Under the pieces are notes generated by a model. It searched no databases. It was not told where the DNA came from and saw only the letters and a list, made by a program, of their open reading frames with translations. The position numbers and the translations under genes were made by a program. DNA of 64,000 nucleotides from Mucilaginibacter boryungensis (GTDB taxonomy: Bacteria > Bacteroidota > Bacteroidia > Sphingobacteriales > Sphingobacteriaceae). Shown one piece after another: positions 51,570-59,289 of the stretch (its first letter is position 1; the number at the start of each line of letters is the position of its first letter). Where the stretch lies: positions 2,976,001-3,040,000 of the forward strand of contig NZ_JADFFM010000001.1 in the NCBI RefSeq assembly GCF_015221995.1, written 5' to 3'.

Positions 51570-51655
51570 TGTCATTGTGAGCGATAGCGTGGCAATCTCA
51601 TAGTTCGCAAATCAAACTACGAGATTGCCACGTCGCTACGCTCCTCGCAATGACA
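51570..51655. repeat. Dispersed palindromic repeat, family A, copy 2
   Basis: An 86-bp element, from TGTCATTGTGAG to CTCGCAATGACA, the same length as the copy at 29420-29505 and alike throughout. It lies after the 28-bp motif and before a terminator. Confidence 0.8.
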
Positions 51656-51663
51656 ATAGATTA

Positions 51664-51700
51664 ATGCAAAACGCCCCGATAGTATCGGGGCGTTTTGCAT
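51664..51700. terminator. Bidirectional terminator between ettA and the M13 peptidase gene
   Basis: An 18-bp stem ATGCAAAACGCCCCGATA / TATCGGGGCGTTTTGCAT around one G. The inner pairs must open to form the loop. It is followed by a CTAATCTCTAAT-type stretch at 51702-51734. Confidence 0.85.
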
Positions 51701-51749
51701 TACTAATCTCTAATCTCTGATAACTAATCGCTGATTTGCTTTCAGCAAA

Positions 51750-53789
51750 TTACCAAATCTTCACCCTGTCCTTATCCTCGCGGTACATTTTGTCACCTGG
51801 TTTAATGCCAAAGGCTTTATAAAATTCAGGCATGTTTGATAATGGGCCGTTTACACGGTACATTTCAGGCGAGTGCGGATCCACACTGATACGCATGCGC
51901 ATGGTTTCATCGCGGGTTTTAATGCGCCAAACCTGCGCAAACGACAGGAAGAAACGCTGATCGGGCGTAAAGCCGTCAATTTTGGTATTGCCTTTACCTT
52001 GCTCAGTATTTTTAAAGGCATTGTAAGCTATGGCCAAACCGCCAATATCGGCAATGTTTTCGCCAAGTGTTAGCTTGCCATTTACATTCAGGTTGTTTAA
52101 CACTACAAATTTGTTGTACTGATCAACCACCATTTGGGTTTTGGCATGAAACTTAACCGAATCTTCTTTTGTCCACCATTGTTTCAGGTTGCCTTCTTTA
52201 TCGTATTGCGCGCCCTGGTCATCAAAACCATGGGTCATTTCGTGCCCGATAACCGCGCCGATAGCGCCGTAGTTAATCGCATCGTCCGCATCCTTATCAA
52301 AGAAAGGGAACTGTAGTATACCAGCCGGGAAAACGATCTCGTTAAACGATGGATTGTAGTAAGCGTTAACGGTTGGTGGTGTCATCCCCCATTCAGTTTT
52401 ATCAACCGGTTTGTTAATGCGTTTAAGCTGTTCTTTATAATTATGCTTGCTGATAGATTCCATGTTGTTATAATAACTCACCCGGGTTATCTCTACATCA
52501 TCATACTTTTTCCATTTATCAGGGTAACCTATCTTTTTGGTGAACGCGGCCAACTTATCCTCAGCTTTTTGTTTTGTTGCGGCGCTCATCCAATCCAGCT
52601 TTTCAATACGGCTTTTGTATACGCTTTGCAGGTTGTTCACCAGATCAAGCATACGTTTTTTGGCATCGGGCGTAAAGTATTTAGCTACATATAACTGACC
52701 CAATAGTTCGCCAATGCTGCCATCAACCGCATACGATATTGTTTTCCAGCGTTCTTTTTGCTTTTTCTGTCCGCTTAATGTTTTGCCGAAAAAATCAAAC
52801 CGGGCGTCCCTGAAATCTTTATTTAAATAATTAGCGGCACTGTTTAATGCATGCAGTTCCAGATAGCTTTTCCAAACATCAACAGGCTGCGATTTTATCA
52901 ATTTACCCAATGCCTCATAATATTTTGGCTGCCCGACTAAAATGGTATCGGTTTTAATGTCCATCAGGTCAAATACTGCTTTTAAGTTGATATCGGGCAC
53001 TTGTTTTTGAAAATCTGTTACGGTAAACTTGTGATAGTTAGCCTGCGGATCGCGCAGTTGGACCGGGGTTGAGTGCGATTTAGCGATTTCGGTTTCCAGT
53101 TTCATCACATCACCGGCTTTTTTTGAGGCAGTAGCCGCATTATCGCCCGCCAGTGTAAATAATTTGGTTATGTATTTTACAAACTCGCCCCGTATCTTAA
53201 CCGAAGCCGAATCTGTTTTTGAATAATATTCGCAGTTTGGTAAGCTAATGCCCGCCTGGCCAAATTGCGCCATGTTTTTTGTACTGTTCTTATCATCAGG
53301 TGCTACATAAAAGCCAAATAAAAACCCATCGCCATCTTTGAAGCTGCCTGCAGCAAGATTTAGTACGCCCTGGTAATCTTTTATTTCGCTTATACGTGCC
53401 AGCAGTGGTTTAATTGGGGCGTAGCCCAGTTTATCAATCCCGGCGGTATCCATGCCACTGGCATATAAGTCGCCCACCTTTTGCTCAAGGCTACCCGCAT
53501 CATGCGTTTTGGCCGATGTTTCTTCCAGTATACTGTGCAGGTTTTTAGTATTATCATCATCAAGCGTGTAAAACGATCCCCAGCCAGTCTCGGTAGCGGG
53601 TATCTCCGTTTTTTTCATCCAGGCGCCGCTGGCATAATTAAAAAAATTCTCACCGGGCGATACGGTAGTATCCATGCCGCTCTTGTCAAAAAACACCGTC
53701 CGCTTTGGCGCTTCTGATGTGGAATTACCGGCACAGCCTGCCGCCAAAACTGCCGGTAAAGCCAACCATAAATAATTGTGAAGTTTCAT
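51750..53789 (-). CDS. M13-family metallopeptidase, lipoprotein
   Basis: A 679-residue neprilysin/PepO-like endopeptidase. The signal peptide ends with a lipobox (VLAAGCAGNS), so it is anchored to the envelope. The N-terminal helical domain starts GENFFNYASGAWMKKTEIPATETGWGSF. The C-terminal catalytic part has the zinc site VIGHEMTHGFDDQGAQYD (His, His and Glu), the third ligand in GENIADIGGLAIAYNAF and the typical NAYYNPSFNEIVFPAGILQFPFFD. The final KIW is near the consensus Cx-W end. It cleaves peptides up to about 40 residues in the periplasm or outside. Confidence 0.95.
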   Translation of the reverse strand: MKLHNYLWLALPAVLAAGCAGNSTSEAPKRTVFFDKSGMDTTVSPGENFFNYASGAWMKKTEIPATETGWGSFYTLDDDNTKNLHSILEETSAKTHDAGSLEQKVGDLYASGMDTAGIDKLGYAPIKPLLARISEIKDYQGVLNLAAGSFKDGDGFLFGFYVAPDDKNSTKNMAQFGQAGISLPNCEYYSKTDSASVKIRGEFVKYITKLFTLAGDNAATASKKAGDVMKLETEIAKSHSTPVQLRDPQANYHKFTVTDFQKQVPDINLKAVFDLMDIKTDTILVGQPKYYEALGKLIKSQPVDVWKSYLELHALNSAANYLNKDFRDARFDFFGKTLSGQKKQKERWKTISYAVDGSIGELLGQLYVAKYFTPDAKKRMLDLVNNLQSVYKSRIEKLDWMSAATKQKAEDKLAAFTKKIGYPDKWKKYDDVEITRVSYYNNMESISKHNYKEQLKRINKPVDKTEWGMTPPTVNAYYNPSFNEIVFPAGILQFPFFDKDADDAINYGAIGAVIGHEMTHGFDDQGAQYDKEGNLKQWWTKEDSVKFHAKTQMVVDQYNKFVVLNNLNVNGKLTLGENIADIGGLAIAYNAFKNTEQGKGNTKIDGFTPDQRFFLSFAQVWRIKTRDETMRMRISVDPHSPEMYRVNGPLSNMPEFYKAFGIKPGDKMYREDKDRVKIW

Positions 53790-53993
53790 GTTGAATTTAG
53801 TTTTTTATTTAAATATGGCCATAATGAAACATATTATAAAATAAATCAATCCAAATTACCGCTTAAGATGTTGATAATAAGCGTGGTGTTAACAAATAAA
53901 TTATACCCGCTTAACGTTAATACCATACATAATCGCTTATTTTTATAAACCTGTAGCAGAGGTTGTTATAATTTCACCTAACACGATTTTTAT

Positions 53994-54467
53994 ATGACCT
54001 GGAGAAAATTCAGCGGCGAGATCATCCAGTCGCCCATTATGGAAGAGGTAGAGAAAGCAATAGAGCGCGAAGCTGCCCTCGGTAATAAACTCAAAGTATG
54101 TATCGGCACCGACTCGCAGGTAAAGGGCGAGGTAACTGATTTTGCCACCGTTATCGTCTTCCTGCGCGAACAACGCGGGGGTTTTATGTTTATTCACCAG
54201 GAACGTACATCGCAAAAAATGAGCATTAAGGAGCGTATGCTGAGTGAAGTACAAAAATCTATCGATATCAGCTACAAACTGTGCGATTTGCTTGACCTGT
54301 ACGATGTTGACCTGGAAGTGCATGCCGATATTAATACCAACCCGGCCTTTAAAAGCAACCAGGCACTGCACGAAGCTATGGGCTACATTCTGAGCATGGG
54401 TTTTGTATTCAAAGCCAAACCCGAAGCGTTTGCCAGTTCGTGCTGCGCTAATAAGATGGTGCAGTAA
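53994..54467 (+). CDS. Ribonuclease H-like YkuK/DUF458 family protein
   Basis: A 157-residue protein. The sequence LKVCIGTDSQVKGEVTDFATVIVFL and the later DLEVHADINTNPAFKSN with AFASSCCANKMVQ match the YkuK/DUF458 family, whose members have an RNase H-like fold with an Asp-containing first strand (GTDSQ). The enzymatic role is not established. It is a single gene, convergent with the DUF1003 gene. Confidence 0.88.
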   Translation: MTWRKFSGEIIQSPIMEEVEKAIEREAALGNKLKVCIGTDSQVKGEVTDFATVIVFLREQRGGFMFIHQERTSQKMSIKERMLSEVQKSIDISYKLCDLLDLYDVDLEVHADINTNPAFKSNQALHEAMGYILSMGFVFKAKPEAFASSCCANKMVQ

Positions 54468-54511
54468 TGTGATTAGTTAATCAGCGGTTAGAGATTAGAA
54501 TGTCCAACAGG

Positions 54512-54922
54512 CTACTTCTCTAACTTCTTCAAAATGTCCAGCATCTTATCCAGTTTATCTATTTCAATGGAGTTTAGCTTTTGCATTAATTCCTCTATCT
54601 CTTTTTTGGCTTCAACATTGGTTTTAAAATCGGCCTCGGCATGTGCGCGGTCGCGCTCGTTCTGGCGATTTTGGGCCATCATAATAATGGGGGCGGCATA
54701 AGCAGCTTGCGTCGAAAAAACCAGGTTCAATAAAATAAACGGATAAACATCCCAGTGAAATCTCCAGGCAATCACATTAGCGATCATCCATAAGGCCACA
54801 ATAATGGTTTGCCAGATGATAAAACGCCATGATCCCATTCCGTTAGCTACCGAATCGGAAAGCCGTTGTCCAAATCCTAATGACTCTCTGTAGGCCGTAT
54901 GCCAGTTTTTGTGTTGCTGCAT
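54512..54922 (-). CDS. DUF1003-family membrane protein
   Basis: A 136-residue protein with two membrane helices (WRFIIWQTIIVALWMIANVIAW and YPFILLNLVFSTQAAYAAPIIMM), a basic stretch QNRQNERDRAHAEADFKTN and a C-terminal coiled-coil (KKEIEELMQKLNSIEIDKLDKMLDILKKLEK). This is the classic DUF1003 pattern. The function is unknown. Confidence 0.92.
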   Translation of the reverse strand: MQQHKNWHTAYRESLGFGQRLSDSVANGMGSWRFIIWQTIIVALWMIANVIAWRFHWDVYPFILLNLVFSTQAAYAAPIIMMAQNRQNERDRAHAEADFKTNVEAKKEIEELMQKLNSIEIDKLDKMLDILKKLEK

Positions 54923-55036
54923 TTTTTTAGGGGTTTAAATTTTATGAATTAAATATAAAATAAAAGTTACCAAATACTTAATCCTTTTGGGGCTGAACAA
55001 ATGATAAAATACTTAAATTGCATTAAATACATATCC

Positions 55037-55555
55037 ATGAAAAAACATATCCTAATCATAGCACTCGCGTTGTTAAGCACCGGCGTAAAAGCACAAGTTC
55101 CTGACGCCACTACACTAACCAAATTGGGCGATATGGCCCCGGAGTTTTCTTTTAATATCAATAAAGATAAAACCGCCGACCTGAAAGATTACCACGGTAA
55201 AATTATATTGTTAAACTTTTGGGCTACCTGGTGCCCACCCTGCCGTGCCGAGTTACCGCGCGTACAAAAGGAGATATGGGAGAAATATAAAGACAATCCC
55301 AAATTCGCCATGTTTGCCTTTGCCCGCGAAGAAGGCTGGGAAAAAGTACTGCCTTTTAAAGAACAAAACAAATACACATTTGCTTTACTGCCTGATCTTA
55401 ACCGCAGCATATTTAAGCTATACGCTACACAGTCTATCCCCCGTAACGTGTTGATCGACGAGACTGGGCATATCATTTATCAATCGATAGGTTACAGTCC
55501 GCAGGAGTTTGAGAAATTGCTGGCGTTACTGGACGCGAAACTGAAAGGGAAGTAG
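55037..55555 (+). CDS. TlpA-like thiol-disulfide oxidoreductase
   Basis: A 172-residue periplasmic thioredoxin-fold protein. The start at the ATG at 55037 gives the signal peptide MKKHILIIALALLSTGVKAQ; a start 12 codons upstream would not. The active site is WCPPC in LLNFWATWCPPCRAEL, with the cis-proline region TQSIPRNVLIDETG. It reduces or rearranges disulfides in the periplasm, for example in cytochrome maturation. First gene of an operon with DUF4184 and SRPBCC proteins, overlapping the next gene by one base. Confidence 0.92.
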   Translation: MKKHILIIALALLSTGVKAQVPDATTLTKLGDMAPEFSFNINKDKTADLKDYHGKIILLNFWATWCPPCRAELPRVQKEIWEKYKDNPKFAMFAFAREEGWEKVLPFKEQNKYTFALLPDLNRSIFKLYATQSIPRNVLIDETGHIIYQSIGYSPQEFEKLLALLDAKLKGK

Positions 55556-56301
55556 TGCCCTTTACTTTTGCTCATCCCGCTATTGTTTTGCCATTCGGCA
55601 GAATGATAAAAAACAAATTATCATTAGTCGGACTCGTCATTGGCAGTTTAGTTCCTGACTTTGAATACTTTTTACGTCTCAAAGTAAAAAGTATTTATAG
55701 CCATACAGTGACCGGCTTGTTTTGGTTTGATTTGCCTTTAGGACTAACTATTGTTTTGCTTTATCAATACACAATTAAAAATGAGTTAATTGCCCATTTT
55801 CATAAAACTTTAAAAACAAGATTTATTCCGTTTGCCGGTCAGCATAACAACTACACCCTCAAATATATAGTTATCCTTTGTATCTCGGTATTTATAGGTG
55901 CAGCAACTCATCTGCTTTGGGATAACTTTACTCACCCTACCGGGTATTTTGTAAGCAGATTACCAATCTTATCCCATTCAGTTGATATAATTGGGTACAA
56001 GTTTTACAATTACAATATTGTGCAGCATTGTAGCACTATCATAGGTTTAGTAATCATTTTAATAATTATTATAAAACTACCAAAAGTGAGCTTAGTCAAT
56101 ACAACTCCTATTATAAGTTATTGGCTTAATATTATCCTGATCGCTTTTATTATTTTAATAATTCGTTATTTTTCAGGGTTAAGCCTAAATGCATATGGCG
56201 ATTGGATAGTAAGTGGCATTAGTGGCTTTTTATCAGGCTTAATTATAGTATCTATTTTTTCATCCAAACATTCCCCCAGCCAATCCGTTCACCAAGCATG
56301 A
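55555..56301 (+). CDS. DUF4184-family membrane protein
   Basis: A 248-residue membrane protein with about seven helices. The start MPFTFAHPAIVLPFGR and SLVGLVIGSLVPDFEYFL, and later FIGAATHLLWDNFTHPTG, are the family marks (conserved His and Asp near the membrane). It starts at a GTG that overlaps the stop of the TlpA gene by one base (TAGTG), and it overlaps the SRPBCC gene by four bases (ATGA). The function is unknown, although the His/Asp pattern recalls metal-dependent membrane hydrolases. Confidence 0.9.
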   Translation: MPFTFAHPAIVLPFGRMIKNKLSLVGLVIGSLVPDFEYFLRLKVKSIYSHTVTGLFWFDLPLGLTIVLLYQYTIKNELIAHFHKTLKTRFIPFAGQHNNYTLKYIVILCISVFIGAATHLLWDNFTHPTGYFVSRLPILSHSVDIIGYKFYNYNIVQHCSTIIGLVIILIIIIKLPKVSLVNTTPIISYWLNIILIAFIILIIRYFSGLSLNAYGDWIVSGISGFLSGLIIVSIFSSKHSPSQSVHQA

Positions 56302-56768
56302 AAACCTACCGCCTAACGTACGAGCAGAACATACCGATACCTTTAGAAGATGCCTGGGATTTTTTTTCATCGCCGTTTAACCTGGGTAAAATAACCCCAA
56401 AAGCGATGGGCTTTAAAGTTACATCGCCCTTTGCGCCGGACACAAAAATGTACGAAGGGATGCTGATCAGCTACAAAATAACCCCGGTATTTGGCATTAA
56501 AATGAACTGGATGACCGAGATCACTATTGTAAAAGAACATGATTATTTTGTAGACGAGCAGCGTTTTGGCCCCTATGCCATGTGGCACCACGAACATCAC
56601 TTTAAGCGGATTAAAGGCGGTGTACATATGACCGACATCTTAAACTATGCTATTCCCTACGGACCAATTGGCCGCCTGGCTAACGCATTAATAGTAAAAA
56701 AGAAGGTAGAAGATATATTCAGCTATCGCGAAAAGGCGATTGTTGATCTGTTTGGGGTTTATAAGTAA
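56298..56768 (+). CDS. SRPBCC-family protein
   Basis: A 156-residue soluble protein with the START/Bet v1-like fold. It starts YRLTYEQNIPIPLEDAWDFFSSPFNLGKITPKAMGFKV and has YEGMLISYKITPVFGIKMNWMTEITIVKEHDYFVDEQRFGPYAMWHHEHHFK. Such proteins bind hydrophobic ligands in a deep pocket; some are annotated as cell-division inhibitors by weak similarity. It is translationally coupled to the DUF4184 gene. Confidence 0.9.
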   Translation: MKTYRLTYEQNIPIPLEDAWDFFSSPFNLGKITPKAMGFKVTSPFAPDTKMYEGMLISYKITPVFGIKMNWMTEITIVKEHDYFVDEQRFGPYAMWHHEHHFKRIKGGVHMTDILNYAIPYGPIGRLANALIVKKKVEDIFSYREKAIVDLFGVYK

Positions 56769-56839
56769 GCCCCATAGCGATGGACCATAGGCCATGGGAG
56801 AATATGCAGAACTTATCACACCGGTCTATAAACTTAAAC

Positions 56840-57679
56840 CTACAACTTACAGATCATCTGTACCGAGCCGCCGTAACCCAATCCTGTATTGCGCCCTATC
56901 AGTGTGTAAAAACTGGTAACAAATACAGAGAAACGGCGGGTAAAGGTATGTCCGTAATCAAACGATGCTTTAGTGAACGAGAAGTCGCGGTTTAGCGCCA
57001 GATTAGGGTTAAATGCTTTATTGGTACTGGTTGAATATTGGCCACTGCCTTCGAAACCTATTTGGTTACGTTTACCCAAAGGGATACCCAACGATGCAGT
57101 ATACAATAACACATTAGGCCCCTGCGTATCAAAATAACGGCGGTAGCCTACTTCCATATTGTAATAAGTATGTTTTAAAAAGCCATTGTCTATACCGCCA
57201 GAATACATTAGTTTTAATTCCGCACCGTATGCAGCATAACCCAATGCTACGGTTTTTGTAGTATCGTACAAAGGCACAATACCCGAGCCCATTACCGAAA
57301 GAAAACTTTTATAGCCAAAATTAACCAGGTTGTATGCCAGCCCTACCTGCATATCGCCAATACCCGAACTTTGTTGTTTGATTAAACTATCCTTAAAATT
57401 ACGGTAAGCACTATTTTGCTGTGGGGCTAATACATTCACTACCAAATCCAGTCGGCGGCTGATACCATAGCCAACATACAAACCAACTGCATAGGAGGTA
57501 AATCCCGAACCCGGTGAACCTTTTACTTTTTGCCCTACACTGTTCCAGCTATCGTGCGATGTATAATAGTTGAACGACGGAATAACTACATTGCGATATT
57601 TGCCAATGGGCCAGCCCGCCTGCGCCTGGTTAACCCATCCGGCTAAAACAAGTAGAAGAATTAAATATATCTTTTTCAT
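56840..57679 (-). CDS. Outer-membrane beta-barrel protein, transporter-like
   Basis: A 279-residue protein with a signal peptide (MKKIYLILLLVLAGWVNQAQA). The mature part has many amphipathic strands, with typical 'GYGISRRLDLVVNVLAP', SSGIGDMQVGLAYNLVNFGYKSFLSVMGSGIVPLYD and HTFTRRFSVFVTSFYTLIGRN. It resembles small transporter-type barrels (phenol-degradation MetA-like/OMP transport proteins) with unknown substrate. It is 73 bases from the esterase gene on the same strand. Confidence 0.8.
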   Translation of the reverse strand: MKKIYLILLLVLAGWVNQAQAGWPIGKYRNVVIPSFNYYTSHDSWNSVGQKVKGSPGSGFTSYAVGLYVGYGISRRLDLVVNVLAPQQNSAYRNFKDSLIKQQSSGIGDMQVGLAYNLVNFGYKSFLSVMGSGIVPLYDTTKTVALGYAAYGAELKLMYSGGIDNGFLKHTYYNMEVGYRRYFDTQGPNVLLYTASLGIPLGKRNQIGFEGSGQYSTSTNKAFNPNLALNRDFSFTKASFDYGHTFTRRFSVFVTSFYTLIGRNTGLGYGGSVQMICKL

Positions 57680-57752
57680 TCGTGATAAATTCTATTCGCC
57701 GTTTAAAGTTTTACTATCATTTCGACTTTGAACTTTCGACTTCCGACTTAAA

Positions 57753-59165
57753 TTATGGTATCCTCAACTGTTCGCGCAGCCAGTTATTCTGAAACATGAA
57801 ATAGTTAAAGTTCACCTCGTGGGTACTGTTGGCAACAGTAATAAATTCTTTATTTTTTGTCCCCAGGTGGTTAAACATACACATGCTCGATCGCGGCGGA
57901 CAAAACAAGTCCAGCAAACCAATACCCATTAGCACGGGGCAATGCACTTTAGGTGCAAAGTTTTGCGGGTCGTAATAATCAAATACCTTGTAAAAATCGT
58001 CCCAGGTATAACCGGGATGCGTATCGTAATACTTCCTGAACATTTTAAAAGGGAATACCTGCTCGGTATAAGTAGCAGAAATATCATAAGTATCCCGGAT
58101 ATCGGAATATAGCGGTACCTGGACTGTTAAGACCTTAACCCTTTTATCCAAAGCTGCTGTTGCTATGCCCAGCGCGCCGCCCTGGCTACCCCCTTCTACA
58201 TAAATACTCCCGGTATCCACCCCCAGATTATAGTGCGAGTATAGGAAATCCATTCCGCGGATACAATCCATAATAGCGCCACGATAGATATAGCGGTCAC
58301 GGTCTTCTATTCCGGTAGTGGAATAGATATCGGTGTTCAATTTAATTTGATCGCGGCTGATACCGTTACCGCGTACATCAATATCAAAGGCAATAAAATC
58401 GTCGGCATCCATATTGGGGTGCATGGGCACACCGTAACCTGGCACGCGGTAATGCACCGGGAAACGGTGACCAAAGGTTGGGATAACCAGCCAACCCCGG
58501 ATGGTAACATCATCGTACGATCTCATCTCGACCAGGTATACTTTTTTATCTTTGCTAGATTGTTTCTTATCGATGGTAACTTTAAAATCAGGCGGTACTT
58601 TTTTTAGTTCCTTCAGGGTTTCGCGCCAAAACTCATCAAAATCTGCAGGACGGTGCAATGTACTGGTCAATTTTAGCGGACTAACACCAAAAACACTTTT
58701 AATGGTGTCATCGTACGATGTCGTATTTATCCGAACATTAAAATGGAAAAATCCAGGGCGCTGACGGGGTATGGTTACACTATAAGTGTCGCCATCTTTA
58801 TATTTTAACTTTAGGGGGAAATGGCCGGTTAATACTGTGCGGTTGTCGTCTGTAAGCACATCGTAGCTTAGCCTGCCCTCCTGGGTTTCCTTATAGGTAC
58901 TTTTAAGCTTTATTTTATAATTTATAGTTTCGTCATCCTCGTATAACCCGTCTTTGTGGCTTGGGTTCACTTCGGGTATCAGTTCTTCGTTAGTTTCTTC
59001 TTTTTTCTTCGCTTCTTCTTTTTCCTTTTTAGCCGCTGCAGCCTCTTTCTTAGCCGCGCCGGTTTCTTTTTTAGCATTAACTATTTGCGCCATGGCAGTA
59101 TAACTGCCTGCTAATAAAAGCGGGGTAGTTAATATAATAAGGAGCTTTTTGTAGTTCTTCAGCAT
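57753..59165 (-). CDS. Acetylxylan esterase-like alpha/beta hydrolase (AXE1)
   Basis: A 470-residue secreted protein. After the signal peptide (ending AMAQ) there is a Lys-, Glu- and Ala-rich coiled segment (about 28-60). Residues about 60-160 are beta-rich. The AXE1 domain follows: FDEFWRETLKELKK, YDDVTIRGWLVIPT, nucleophile Ser in VEGGSQGGALGIA, then CPVLMGIGLLDLFCPPRSS (Asp) and the His in VANSTHEVNF. Such enzymes remove acetyl groups from sugars or from cephalosporin-type esters. The Lys/Glu segment is unusual and may act as a spacer to the envelope. Confidence 0.92.
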   Translation of the reverse strand: MLKNYKKLLIILTTPLLLAGSYTAMAQIVNAKKETGAAKKEAAAAKKEKEEAKKKEETNEELIPEVNPSHKDGLYEDDETINYKIKLKSTYKETQEGRLSYDVLTDDNRTVLTGHFPLKLKYKDGDTYSVTIPRQRPGFFHFNVRINTTSYDDTIKSVFGVSPLKLTSTLHRPADFDEFWRETLKELKKVPPDFKVTIDKKQSSKDKKVYLVEMRSYDDVTIRGWLVIPTFGHRFPVHYRVPGYGVPMHPNMDADDFIAFDIDVRGNGISRDQIKLNTDIYSTTGIEDRDRYIYRGAIMDCIRGMDFLYSHYNLGVDTGSIYVEGGSQGGALGIATAALDKRVKVLTVQVPLYSDIRDTYDISATYTEQVFPFKMFRKYYDTHPGYTWDDFYKVFDYYDPQNFAPKVHCPVLMGIGLLDLFCPPRSSMCMFNHLGTKNKEFITVANSTHEVNFNYFMFQNNWLREQLRIP

Positions 59166-59289
59166 TACCTGTTTATGATATTATCTTAATGGTTTGTTAT
59201 CTTCAGTTTTAAGTATGATATTGTTAGTACCTCTGCTAAATTAAGCAATTATTATAGCCTATTGTGATTCAATAGCTTACAATTCAAAG

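Noticed and set aside
55037..55555. TlpA-like protein as part of the peptide oxidation system
   Set aside because: It is far from the island and belongs to its own operon with DUF4184 and SRPBCC genes; TlpA proteins are widespread in this phylum.
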